This document shows positions 49,205 to 59,886 of a stretch of DNA of 64,000 bases, one piece after another. The position numbers and the translations under genes were made by a program. Numbering within the stretch: position 1 is the first letter of the stretch; each line of letters begins with the position of its first letter. The stretch is from Lineus longissimus (taxonomy: Eukaryota > Nemertea > Pilidiophora > Heteronemertea > Lineidae): positions 12,602,437 to 12,666,436 of the forward strand of contig NC_088313.1 in assembly GCF_910592395.1 (NCBI RefSeq), read 5' to 3'. The notes under the pieces are model-generated. The model saw only the letters and a program-made list of their open reading frames with translations. It did not search any database and was not told the DNA's origin.

Positions 49205-49360
49205 TTTCGACCACAGTCGAAACTGGCACACGGCCACAAATTACCTTGTTCGACCACAGTCGAAACTGGCACACGGCCACAAATTACCTTGTTCGACCAC
49301 AGTCGAAACTGGCACACGGCCACAAATTCCCTTGTTCGACCACAGTCGAAACTGGCAGTG
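49205..49360. repeat. Subterminal 43 bp tandem repeats of piggyBac 3
   Basis: Four starts of TTCGACCACAGTCGAAACTG, the first three in complete 43 bp units, the last cut off by the element end. TTCGAC...GTCGAA is an inverted repeat inside each unit, the kind of structure a dimeric DNA-binding protein uses; a transposase site is an inference. Confidence 0.85.
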
Positions 49361-49369
49361 AATGGGTTA

Positions 49370-49930
49370 AAGGATTAGTTAGGGTTTATCGATTCACTTC
49401 AGTTTGGTTTTTTTTAAAATATTAGTTGAATCGATGCGGCATTATACTGACCGGCGGTAGCGTGATAAATTCATCAGGATTAGACCCTGCCGGTCTCTGC
49501 AAAGAATATGATTTTTGTTTAAAACTTAGTAAAATGGGGACAAAAGTAACTTAGGAATGACGATGTGAAAATGAATTTGTTTCCAAATTCGCGCGGTAAT
49601 AGCGGCGTCTGCGATCATGTTTAAACGCGTTACAGCATATTGCACATCATATCCAGAAACTTACTCAGGAAATCTTAGATAATGTTATAATATTTAATCA
49701 CCCCATAAGCGTGATAGCGCTGTTGCCAGGCTAACATCAGAGATGGTCGAGTACATATTCTATTGTTAAGCTTTTTTAAGTGTAATGCAATAAATAGTCC
49801 ACTAGTTAAAATTATTAAAAGGGATAACCCATGATTTAGGTGGGACCATTTACTTGCCCAAACACATCCACGGTGATGTCATCATCATTATCATGTCGAT
49901 CAAACAATGAGCCTATCTTTAAACGGTTCA
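49370..49930. other. Upstream region of the polymerase gene
   Basis: Contains the most upstream polymerase exon seen (49496-49452). Beyond it I find no further exon or promoter. The start codon of the gene is therefore unplaced. Confidence 0.35.
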
Positions 49931-50125
49931 TCCCCATTTCGCCTACACCCATTTTGCCTACAAAATTTACCCATTTCGCCTACTCACCATTTGCCTATTA
50001 CCCATTTCGCCTATTACCCATTTCGCCTATTACCCATTTCGCCTACTCACCATTTCGCCTACTCACCATTTCGCCTACACCCATTTCGCCTATTCACCAT
50101 TTCGCCTATTTCCCATTTTGCCTAC
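49930..50125. repeat. CCCATTTCGCCTA minisatellite
   Basis: About a dozen units of 16-17 bases with core CCATTTCGCCTA and variable A/C/T spacers (ACTCA, TTACC, CACC). Confidence 0.9.
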
Positions 50126-50514
50126 AAAAAACCGGCAACGAGACATCATGGGTTACGTCGATGCTGTTAGGCATATCATATGAACAAGACATTGGGTGAG
50201 GTCACAATCCGTGTTAGAATCACACTAACACCTGATTTTAACACCTAACACCAGAGATAACACCAGTTGTGACCTGCTTTGTGTGATCTCTGGATCACAC
50301 TTGATCTGGGTGTGATCTTTGGGATTAGGTGTCAGGTGTTGGTGTTAGGTGTTAAAATTGGCAAAGGTGTTACACCTCAAACCCAGCTTGGTGTTTAGGA
50401 TCAGAAAATCTCTATTCATTTTCCTTTTGAGTTACACTAACCCCTAGGGATCGAGCAAGATTGGAGGTCACAACACTTTACACCAACTGTCTTGTCTTCT
50501 GTTAATTCTGCAAA

Positions 50515-51456
50515 ATGTTTCATTTCCCTGCATTTCAAGCAGAATTTCAGCAAAATCTCCCTGTGCAGAGAGGACCAAAGTTAAGAAGAATGCCTGCAGA
50601 AACTGAAGAACCCATAGAACAGCATGTTAGGCTCGCTGAGCAACAGATTCAGCTCCTTGCTACCGAGTTTCATGCATGGAGGCAGGGTGAGGGCAGACCA
50701 AGGGCATGTCCTGTATCTTCTTTAAAGAGAATTGAGACATTCCTACACATGATGGCATCTGGAGGCTTTTATCGGCAAATAGGATTTTCTGTAGGACTTG
50801 CCAAGAGCACCGTCATTGCCTACACGCATGAAGTGGCTAGGTTCCTATACTCTTCATCTCCAAACCACATATCTTTGCCCCAGGATCAGGAATTTGATGA
50901 CTTGGCCCAGCAACTTAGGACTGTGGATGGTCGTGTTCTTCGCGTCATCATGTTTCTCGATGGTGAAATCGTTAAAATCCAGCGTCCGGATAGAGCTGGA
51001 GATGCGTACTTTTGTGGGAGGCATGGTAAATCATGTGACTCTTTGAATGTCCAGCTCGTTGTGGACAAACATGGATGTGTTAGACATGTGGTGAGTGGAA
51101 TACCAGGGTCTACTCATGACAAGACTGCAATCGAATGGTCTCGGCAATTCATGGCATACCTGGACACCTTGCCAGAAGACGTTGCAATTCTAGGAGATCC
51201 AGCATATCGAAACGTTCATCCCAGGGTTGTTTGTACTTTTGTGGGGAATAATCTGCCACAGGAACAATTGCAGTTCAACTTGCAGTGCACCAGACTGAGG
51301 CAGATAGTAGAAAGGTCCATAGGGGCAACTGAATTGAAATGGCGAATCAGTCAACTTAAAGAAAACAGGTTTCCAGCAAAGTATGGACCGCTTTTTCCGT
51401 CTCAGTGCATGATTGGTATTTGCGTTCTGCACAATCGCTTCACCAATTTCCTTTAA
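50515..51456 (+). CDS. Harbinger DDE transposase (HARBI1-like), intact
   Basis: 313 codons from ATG 50515 to a stop at 51456. Residues 60-110 hold a helix-turn-helix type segment (PVSSLKRIETFLHMMASGGF, GLAKSTVIAYTHEVAR). The DDE nuclease domain keeps all three acidic residues: Asp149 (MFLDGEIVKIQRP), Asp228 (AILGDPAYRNVHP) and Glu266 (RQIVERSIGATELKWR). NVQLVVDKHGCVRHVVSGIP and GSTHDKTAIEW are the usual DDE_Tnp_4 signatures. The length is a little under typical HARBI1 proteins (around 350), so an upstream exon could exist, but the ORF is self-contained. It should cut and reinsert DNA with a 3 bp duplication, normally with its Myb-like partner encoded on the opposite strand. Confidence 0.9.
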   Translation: MFHFPAFQAEFQQNLPVQRGPKLRRMPAETEEPIEQHVRLAEQQIQLLATEFHAWRQGEGRPRACPVSSLKRIETFLHMMASGGFYRQIGFSVGLAKSTVIAYTHEVARFLYSSSPNHISLPQDQEFDDLAQQLRTVDGRVLRVIMFLDGEIVKIQRPDRAGDAYFCGRHGKSCDSLNVQLVVDKHGCVRHVVSGIPGSTHDKTAIEWSRQFMAYLDTLPEDVAILGDPAYRNVHPRVVCTFVGNNLPQEQLQFNLQCTRLRQIVERSIGATELKWRISQLKENRFPAKYGPLFPSQCMIGICVLHNRFTNFL

Positions 51457-51840
51457 GAGTCCTTGGCCGAAAGGACTTAAGCTGTTTTAATGAACAAACT
51501 GGACTCGTAGTTTAAACAAAATGTGCAAAAAATATATTTAAAGCCAAAATTTTACATCGTTTGATGTTTGTCACTTATTGCACCTTTGGTGTTGAGAATT
51601 AAAACTGATTAAAATTATCCTGTAGTTCCAATGATCTTAAAAATAACATCAGTAAGCAAAACCTGCTTGAAAAATTGCTTGTCGTTTGACAACTTTCAAA
51701 AAAATTACTTGTCAATTTGTGAAACACTTAACACTGCCCAGAAACTTGTGTGTGGCAATTTTTTAAAGTTGATTTTTTTAAAATAAATGAACAGAAAACT
51801 GACCTGAAACAATTGGACTCTTATTGAACCCACAGCCTAA

Positions 51841-51881
51841 CCATGGAGGTATAAAATAAGTTCTTATTTATACCTCCATGG
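51841..51881. terminator. Hairpin between convergent Harbinger genes
   Basis: CCATGGAGGTATAAAATAAG followed by the near-perfect inverted arm ending CCTCCATGG at 51881, one base indel between arms and a loop of about two bases. It lies between the transposase stop (51456) and the Myb-like stop (51924). A role in 3' end formation for both genes is inferred from position. Confidence 0.5.
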
Positions 51882-51923
51882 CCTAACCTAGTTGATGACA
51901 ATGGTAACAGGGTGCTATGCTAA

Positions 51924-52766
51924 CTACTGAGGTTCAGATTGATCATTGCTAGCCTCAGAAATCCTGAGCTTATTGACAGTGAAGAATGCAATTCGCATCA
52001 TAGTCAGTTCTTCAGCAATTGTGTGTAGAACTGCATTCTGGTCTCTCAGCAAATTGAGATACTCTTTTTGACTGTCATTTTGAGCCATCTCACTGAGCTT
52101 GTCATCATTTTTCTTTGTTTTCTTGGCTGTGGGCAATTCTGGATTCTCAGTGGGTGGAACTGAATTAGAGAATGATGGAAATTCATCAACATCCATGAAA
52201 AGACTAGAAACGCTTGGGGTTGGTGAAACACTCCTGGTACTGCTATTAGCTACTGGTGAGATACTCCTGGCACTAGTGCTGCTACTAGGGAAACTTGGGG
52301 CATGGAGGGATGCAAGTGATCCTGAAGATGGGGTCTTTGACTTTGTGCTCTTCTTAGAGCCAGATCCAACCTGAGTAGCATCTCCAGGAAATGTTGATAT
52401 CTCACCAGGTGTTACAACCATAAGAGGCCTAACACTCCCACCAACTGGGTTATATAACTGATAATATTCTTCATATTTGGCAAAGAGTTCAACTGAATTT
52501 CGCAGCTTTCTTTCTGGGTTAAAATCATCAGTCCCTTCCCCTGAAGTTGCCTGTTTCTTAATCACATCCCTATAATCCCTGCCAAGGTTCTTCATCAAAT
52601 TCTCTATGGAAGATGCTTCATGTTCAACTTCAGCTCCTATCAGTGCATAGAACTCTGCCGCTTTTCCCTGTTTTTTCAATCTGAGATAAGTGTTTCTTTT
52701 GTCAATAATGTGCTGAAGTACTTCTATTATTTTGTTCGCTGTCCAGGTGATTCTTCTCGCTGCCAT
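51924..52766 (-). CDS. Harbinger Myb/SANT-like protein, intact
   Basis: 280 codons from ATG 52766 to a stop at 51924. Residues 1-105 form a Myb/SANT-type trihelix: MAARRITWTANKIIEVLQHI, AAEFYALIGAEVEHEASSIE, LMKNLGRDYRDVIKKQATSG. The middle (about 125-200) is Ser/Thr/Pro rich. A KKTKKNDDK basic stretch (possible nuclear signal) and a C-terminal helix (EYLNLLRDQNAVLHTIAEEL) follow. In Harbinger elements this second ORF binds the transposase, imports it into the nucleus and recruits it to the ends. No lesions seen. Confidence 0.85.
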   Translation of the reverse strand: MAARRITWTANKIIEVLQHIIDKRNTYLRLKKQGKAAEFYALIGAEVEHEASSIENLMKNLGRDYRDVIKKQATSGEGTDDFNPERKLRNSVELFAKYEEYYQLYNPVGGSVRPLMVVTPGEISTFPGDATQVGSGSKKSTKSKTPSSGSLASLHAPSFPSSSTSARSISPVANSSTRSVSPTPSVSSLFMDVDEFPSFSNSVPPTENPELPTAKKTKKNDDKLSEMAQNDSQKEYLNLLRDQNAVLHTIAEELTMMRIAFFTVNKLRISEASNDQSEPQ

Positions 52767-53710
52767 TTTTCTGAAAGTGGAGATAATGGATTAAATAATT
52801 TGACAGCTGAATTTGAATGCAAGTGGCACTGGGGGAAACGCCCTACCCCAATAATCATAGCCAAGACAAAAAAATGGGGCTGAAAATTGAGCAGAACATG
52901 GGACCTGGACCTAATGCTGAACAAAGAAAACCTATGTATGTAGATGCATAACTCAGTGACAGGCTTTACCAGCAAGGCCTGAGTCTAAGGGCTCTTGGCT
53001 CGGCTCTGATTTTTCCCTAAAGTCAGACCCCAGCGCCGGCATCTATTATCACTTATGCAGAACCCATAGTAAAAAACTCTGTTGCTGTTTTGAAGGGCTG
53101 TTTTACCAAGCTTGTAAATCCTCAGTTGAAAGCAATGCCAGGGAAGGAAAGCAAGGACAGCTAACATGGGTTCCTTGAATCTTCGTAATGTTTCCTGGAA
53201 TCCTACTCTATGTCTGGTCACTATGTGCCATCCAGGCTGAGTGAAATCTACCATTAGGCCCTGATTTCATTTAATTAGATTCATCAAAAGTGTTCAGTTT
53301 CGCAGGCTCTGAATAGGTCTTATGTGCTCTAGTACATGGTGTACACATAGCCCTGTGTAGAGAGAATTCCCTGTCATGATGAGTTGATTTTGGCCCATTT
53401 TTGAATTAATTCCAGCTTAAAAGATGACAGTTACTAATAAGTACCAACCTTTCTCTTTGATCCGTGTCTTGGGAGCCCCTTTCAGGCATGCACAGTGGGG
53501 TAAAATGTGGAATCGGCTCCAAAAGGCTGTTGAAGTGGGAAACAAAATGTCTGCCACTACTATACACCAAACACCTGACACCTAACACCAACATGGAACA
53601 CTTCAGTCCTTGGTGTGAACTAACACTCGGTGTTAAGGGGTACAGATTAGGTGTGATACAAACACTAACACCCAACACCAGGTGTAAAACTGGTTGTGAC
53701 CTCACCCATT

Positions 53711-55900
53711 GTGTCATGGACCTGTGTGTGTTTGAGCATTGAACCAGTGTTTCATGAAGTGAAAAGTGTCTGTACACTTGTACATGTATCTAATTTTTTC
53801 ATTATTATCACATGTGCGATCTAATAAATCTTATAAATTGTAGTTTTATAAATGAAACCGCCAACGAAAGAGCATGGGATATGTCGAAGGTGTTAGGCAT
53901 TTATGAACAAGATATTGTGTCCGGGATGGACCTGTGTGTAGACTGTTTGAGCATTGGACCAAATAATAAACTTGAGATAGATCATACTTAATTTGTTTTC
54001 TTTCTTGATCACGACCCTGTAATGACCATTTGTAAAGCCAAGCTCCACAATGAAGATATCCTGTAGGGCAGCGCTTGGTTGCACCAAGATGTAAAAAATG
54101 AAGATATCCTGTAGGGCAGCGCTTGGTTGCACCAAGATGTAAAAAAACAGGCCAAGACTCTTGGGTGCTTCACTTGCAAATATTCATAACTGAAATGATG
54201 AAAAGCCCCCCCCCTCGCCTTTATAACCCCTTGAAAATGGAAGTACTAGTATGTCGGCAATTGACCCGAACACATCAATATCTACATGTTGAAGAGTGAC
54301 CTTCCCTCCCCCCCCCCCGCACCCCCCAATTAAATGAAGTGAAGAGAGACAAGACCAAAATTGAATATTCATAGATGGAGGTTCCAGACCTATCAATTAG
54401 ACGCGAGTGTGTTTTCAACGGTAGGTGATAAAGTATGGAATTAGTGAAACCTTGGAAACACTGATAAACCTTGGAAACACTCCTTAAAATGCTTAAAAAC
54501 ATGAAATAATGCCATTCGAACCTAACGTGGTTACAAATCAACATTTGGAGCTTATTCTTACATGATCAGATCGGAATTTTATGGTAATTTAGAAATTTGT
54601 CGCATATCCGATTCAATAGTCTATATTTTAGAACAACCCAGTTGTACCTCGCCTCCAGTGTACAGTACTGATCTCCCAAATATGGGAAGACACGCCCACC
54701 ACACACCCATAATATGGACCAATAGCGCTCCGCTTATAAATACGCCACCACCACGCGGGGCCTATTTGAACTACGGATCGATCTGTTCATACAGGGTGAT
54801 ACAGAGAAAATTGACTACATCATGCAGTACCGATGCCCGTATATGAAATGCAAGTCCCTCCAGGAATCTAGGTCCTGTCCTTTTTGCTATAGCATGGAGG
54901 TCTTTATTATTACTCCATGGTTATAGTGAATAGAAGAACGGCGGAGTTCCTTTGTTCCTCTCGGGGCTTTGCGCCTTCGGTGCTCACATTTTGCGACTTT
55001 GTCGCCCATGGAAACGAGCGAACGACCCCCCCCCCCGCTGCGACATCAAGCTAATACGCCCCTGTGAATGTGTTATTCTTCCAGAATCCAATAAACGGTC
55101 TCGAACTTTGACGAAGACTTTTTCCACGTGGGGCAAATTCTAGCTCGTGCCCAAACCCGAGCGCCGTCTTTGGAATTACAAGGACGGCTCCTAGCCGATT
55201 TCTCATCCACGGAATGTATGGTGTGTACAACTGTAGACTCTTTTCTAGACTCTTTTCTGAACTGTCCCTTTTCAAGTGATGGGATAGGAACAAATTTGAT
55301 ACATCCACTAAAATAACCCTTGTGGTTATTTCGTGCCCAGGGCCCTCCTCTCTGTCCTTTGGTCGTGATCGTTTCCGTCCGATGTATACTGTACTGCCCA
55401 TAGGGTCGGGGGGGGGGGGGGCTCGTTCTTGGGCCATTCTTGCTGAGAGACCTGCTGATAAAGGAGTATACAATAATTTTAATTTCAACAATTTTAGGCC
55501 TTTATTTCAACAATGTGAACACAAAAGATTAGTTGGTTACATCGAATAATTAGGCAAAATTAACTCAACCCAGATGTTTGGACAAGTCAGACCAGGCACA
55601 ACAACTCATCTTTCAATCAATTAATCAAAGCCGGGTATTAAGATGAGTGTTGGGACTGCTCCCATCCTCGACGACTGAGGGTTTACATACTGAAAAATAC
55701 TTGTAGTCAAACATGAATCCTTTAACCCAGATCAAATAAAATCACAACTCAGATGTTCAGAGGTTGGACCAGGGACAAGAACACATCTTTCAATCAATTA
55801 AATGGGCAACAAAGTCGGTCAGATCGTATGATCCACACGTATATGATGCAATTAAGATGGAGTGATGTTGACAGCATGATTACGATAGGATGTGAACGAA
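53711..55900. other. Repeat-rich intergenic region
   Basis: 53853-53960 is homologous to the joined flanks of the Harbinger element. 54050-54146 is a 48 bp tandem duplication. Poly-C runs lie near 54207 and 54311, and poly-C/poly-G runs near 55028 and 55411. 54415-54475 is matched inverted at 57757-57812. 54893-54919 is a CATGGAG/CTCCATG hairpin. 55549-55625 and 55732-55803 are imperfect direct repeats. No gene recognised. Confidence 0.5.
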
Positions 55901-55936
55901 ACACGTTGGAAATCAGGGCAAGTTAAAGCTCCAAAC

Positions 55937-56109
55937 CTGGTAACTGGAAGCCAAGCCCATCTCGAAGCAGTTTCCAGTGGGCTGATTTTAATCTGCGTCT
56001 AACATCGTTATCTATCCGAATCATGGAATTTTTTATTCTTAGGACGTCAAGACAAACCTCAGCATCGGAGCCAGAGAAGTCCCAAATTTCTTCTTCCATG
56101 ATACAACCT
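55937..56109 (-). other. Possible orphan coding exon
   Basis: After acceptor TTCTCTTTCAG (56110-56120) a frame reads MEEEIWDFSGSDAEVCLDVL and RRRLKSAHWKLLRDGLGFQL, hydrophilic with globular-protein composition, closing at a weak donor (CAG|GTTTGG). I do not recognise the family. It could equally be a terminal exon that ends at the stop near 55923. Confidence 0.3.
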
Positions 56110-56159
56110 CTGAAAGAGAACATGTAGAATGTCAACTGTAGAAAATTGTGCTTTATCAA

Positions 56160-58160
56160 ATATTATAAAGGGCCGTTTTTTTCAACTATTCAATGAGAAT
56201 CAAGGGGACTGCATTGTTATGAGAGACAATAGCACAACCTGATCAGGGGTAGGCCTAATGCCCTTCAGAAAATGTTGGAGTCGCCACCTAGTGTCGCTCC
56301 ATGCACAGTCTGCACTGCTAGTAGTGCTACATGCATGCAACGGGCAGCAAACCAGGAAGGACGGATGAGTGTCTTTGATGAAAAACTTTTGATTGAGGGC
56401 CTATAACACCCGGGCTATAACACTATCACTGTGTAAACTCTATTAAGCCTGTCTGAAATAGGCCTTTTGTACAGGCGCCCTTCAACCGGCTTAATAGCGT
56501 CTCCACAGTATGTTGATGTTGTTCACATGGCCATTTGTGACCATGAGTATGAGAAATGATGATGACCCCATACAAGAAAACACCATAATGGGGTATCGGC
56601 CTCCCGCTAGGCGGCGCTGGTCGTAACTAGGGTAAATGGTTTTTTTTCAAGTGATATAAGCGACTCGCTTCAATGTAAACAGCGATGAAGACGTAAAATT
56701 TTCCTGCGTTTCGCACCTTTTCGAATTGTCCAAGATGCCAACGCCGTGTTTGTGATGATATTATGACTATATGGCACTGTGAAAATCAATTTCAATGTCA
56801 AATCGGCAAGAAATCGTCTGGTCTTTTACACGTACTTCAAGCTCCATCGTCGCTGTACCCTAGTTACCACCAGCGCCGCGTAGTGTTCAATGAAGTTGTG
56901 CCGGTACCCCATTAAAACGTATTCTTTCAATCTCATGTGACGGGGGGGGGGAGGTGGCAGGTGCTATATTGACTCTAGGCCTAGGCCTACTATGATTTCG
57001 TAGCACGGCATCCAACATACATAGTAAACCACCAATTTCTTACAATACCATCCATGCAATGTAATTCAGGTTATCGCATCCGATCCGTGCGTACAGACAG
57101 CGTACAGACAGCGTACAGGTCATGAGGTGCATCATCAGCCATGCTGCCATGGCCATAGCCATGTCTTGCTTTTCGAACGAGTTGCTTGGGAAGTTGGGGG
57201 CCTGTCATGCATTATGCATGGATAAGGTTGACGACTATGTCTAGGCCTAATTGTCTATGATTGACTGATATTTTATAACAAACGATGAATAAAAGAAGCC
57301 TAGTCATGTATGTTTATTACCGAAGTTTGCGGATGAAAATTTCCTTCGCCGTGAGCGATTTCTTACATCTTCCAGTACGCATCGAGGGATGCAGAGATCT
57401 TTGTGACGTCACCAGTTCTAAGCGGTTTTTTTTATTCACGTGTGTGTTTGTCCTATGATCTCGTGCATCTAGTACCGAGCATAATACTTTATCGTCTATG
57501 GAATACAAAACAATCATAAAAACTAATTTTTGCTTCCATTGAAGAGAAATAAAATATCTTAACGACCACAGCGCATTGCCAATTGATGACGTCATCCTCC
57601 ACATTAAAAATGTTGGCTTCTGAACTAACTGGCAAATTGCTATCAATAAAGTCAGCTGGGACGAGACTGTCAGTTGGGAGGGTATAAATCGTGGAAGGAA
57701 CGCACCCGATTTCCCGCGCTATTTGCACAGTGATTCCATGGTTTACATTGAATATTACAAGGTTTATCAGTGTTTCCAAGGTTTCACTAATTCCATACTT
57801 TATCAACTAAGGTTTTCAACTGTCAAGTGCTTATTTGGAGAGGTTCAAGTTCAATGACATACAACAGAGGTAAAAGTAACATAATTTTGATTATAATGAA
57901 ATATCTTCTCTGAAGACTTCAGGTGCAAAGGGGTAACTGTAGTCCCAGTTCAATTCTATCTCCTGCCTGTGTATAGTACATGTATTTGATTGACATCCCC
58001 ATAATCTGACATTAGGCAAGGGCTACTATTAAACCAGGGCTACAAATACCACATCTCACCAAGATTAGACAGAAATAACTTAATTAGGCCTACTTATTCT
58101 GCAACACAAAGCATGATACTATTAAGTGGAATAAAACAGTAAGATCACTGTGTCATCACT
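56160..58160. other. Intergenic region with dispersed repeats
   Basis: Holds the second copy of the dispersed TIR repeat, a poly-G run near 56943 and the inverted partner of 54415-54475. Minus ORFs at 57317-57806 show no motif. Confidence 0.4.
56595..56915. repeat. Dispersed TIR repeat, copy 2
   Basis: Left arm GGGGTATCGGCC...GGCGGCGCTGGTCGTAACTAG; the right arm is its inverted relative (CTAGTTACCACCAGCGCCGC...GCCGGTACCCC). It is noncoding and shares both ends with 23913-24050. Confidence 0.65.
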
Positions 58161-59886
58161 GCTTGTCCTCACTGTTTCGACTGGCAGGCAGTACCACTGA
58201 AATGGAAAGGATGTCTGGAATTAGTGAATTCAAATGCTACAAAATATCTACTGACCACCCTTTTTACGTTGTCGAGTTTCTTGGGCTTTCTGGGCACCTC
58301 TTTTTTACGAGCCTTATGCACATCGAAAAGGTGTTGAAAACAGAACTGAACCCTTTCTTCAGAAATACACAATTGCCTTGAAAGTTGTGCTAGTTCAAGA
58401 GCTGACAAAGGTTCTATTTGTGAATTAGGGTCAGTTTTCCTTTTCTGATTAGCAGTTTGCTTTCTAATGTTGAATATTTCTCCAATGACAGATGGTGGAG
58501 GTGAGCATCAGGATCTATCCTGATACCTTGTGAATACTGTTTCAACAGGTCACAGTAGGTCATGAAATGACAAGTACATTTTTCACACTCGAGACAGACA
58601 TCTGGATCCCTGGAGGTATCAACTGAAGGCCATGGGAAAAACGGTAGTGCAGGTCCTCCTTCAAACCACTTAAAATCAGACTGTGAACATCCAACATGAG
58701 CAACACAGAATGGATGTTGGCACTCCGCCGAGAAACAACACATCAGTCCAAACACATACTTCACACTACGAAATTCATGAGCTCTCTGGACCTGAAGGAC
58801 TTTATCAAAGTGTATCAACCATGACATTACTTCTTCATTTTGAGAGTACTTTTCTTTCAATTTCACCTGTTATTGCTCGCTAGCCTTTAAATATTCCAGT
58901 AGTATAGGGCGCCTCTCAGTGAAAACACCTGGAGCAGAAGCCCTAAACATCTTGATAGTGTTATCTTTATATTCTGTGTTGTCAACGCGGGAGATATACA
59001 CATCAACTGCTGCATTCAAGTTGGCAGCCATTATCTCAGGACTGTGTTCTCCGGTCAATGGATCTTTATTCGGCCCAACCAAATTTGAGGGGATGAATAA
59101 ATTCGCATGAGCTCTTGAGAGCTGCCCATTTAGGTGTTCCACCTCATTTAAATAGCTTCCCCCGCTAAATCTGGTAGACACAACTGTGGCAAGCTTCCCC
59201 AATTCCAAATGCCATTCTGTCCACAGGAACTTTTGCTCTATGTGGTCAGGGTTCTCATCCCCTCCACCATCAACCCTGATTGTGTCAATTAGTTTGGGAG
59301 AACCATTTGGGCAGTAAAAGTTATCATGAAACCTGGGGTCATTCATGATCATCCTCAAATCACCAGCGTGTTGTGATGGCGTTTTTGAAGTTAAACCATA
59401 TGCCTTGACAACACCAGCATAGTTTTCTTCGTTAGTATCGGAACCCGTGAAGTGATAACTTGAGACCTGTATTTGAGCAGTGTTTTTTGTAGTAAAGTCC
59501 GTGCGCATCGCCAAGTCCTCAGACCCTCGGACCATTAAAGTTTTAAATCTATTTGCAGTAGCCAAAGTATTTAGCCGGAACCCTGCCGCATCATCTCGGT
59601 TAAGAGAAAATATGTTTGTGTTGTCGGTATGCTGCAAAACATCTAAAAAACGGTAGAGAGCATTTGACCAATGGTCATCCACATTTATTTTCACCTCAAA
59701 TCCCTTGCGGGCCCTTTTAGAAACAATGTTGGCTGCCCCATGGTACCTTGCACTGGACCTGTATCGTTTGTTCCGTGGTACGCATAGTTGAATTAGAGTC
59801 CCATGGCTAATACTTTCTCCAATTTCCTTACAGAGCTCTCTTCGTAATTTTGACATTGTCCAATACCAGAAATCCCCGACCTCGAA

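Larger units (their letters stand above)
46294..49366 (-). mobile_element. piggyBac element 3 (3.1 kb, inside a polymerase intron)
   Basis: The right end CTGGCAGTGAATGGG is followed by TTAA (49367-49370). The left end CCCTTTCGCTGCCAG is preceded by ATAA (46290-46293), a mutated TTAA. It is inserted about 20 bases upstream (gene sense) of polymerase exon 46270-46136. It carries an almost intact transposase and 43 bp subterminal repeats. Confidence 0.85.
37555..49496 (-). pseudogene. Protein-primed-type DNA polymerase B gene, decayed, split by TE insertions
   Basis: Minus strand, 5' to 3'. Phase-0 exons: 49496-49452, 46270-46136, 41708-41598, 41484-41392, then 41051 downward. Parts recognised: GYSNRVRHRCIENC zinc region; Exo I LFDYEAMFDD; Exo II NFKGYDSYFIL (GYNSYF in the other copy); Exo III YCIFDVEVL; DPLEPRDAFYGGRTNAARLY; the motif A region (VDVCSLYLWVNKYCKYP, usually SLYP); KLLFPLCSTCADTL; and VELHKAIEMGYV. 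It ends at SLAKTML, before the remaining polymerase motifs. Lesions: in-frame TGA at 40881-40883 and 40466-40468, TAG at 40223-40225, another TGA near 37957, frame changes near 40550, 38790 and 38480, an 822 bp tandem duplication and the 3' truncation. Such enzymes are carried by Polinton/Maverick-like elements; no integrase, ATPase or capsid gene is seen here. Confidence 0.8.
50194..53707. mobile_element. Complete PIF/Harbinger element
   Basis: TIR GGGTGAGGTCACAA at 50194 and inverted at 53707, flanked by ATT at 50191-50193 and 53708-53710. Subterminal zones on both sides are rich in GGTGTTA/TAACACC words. Two intact ORFs, a transposase (plus) and a Myb-like protein (minus), converge. The flanks rejoin into sequence homologous to 53853-53960, which has a single ATT at the corresponding position. 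Confidence 0.9.

Noticed and set aside
49205-49360. CRISPR-like repeats of 43 bp
   Set aside because: Directly adjoining repeats without spacers, inside a transposon terminus.
49930-50125. CRISPR-like array
   Set aside because: Units are 16-17 bases with no unique spacers; it is a minisatellite in a eukaryotic genome.
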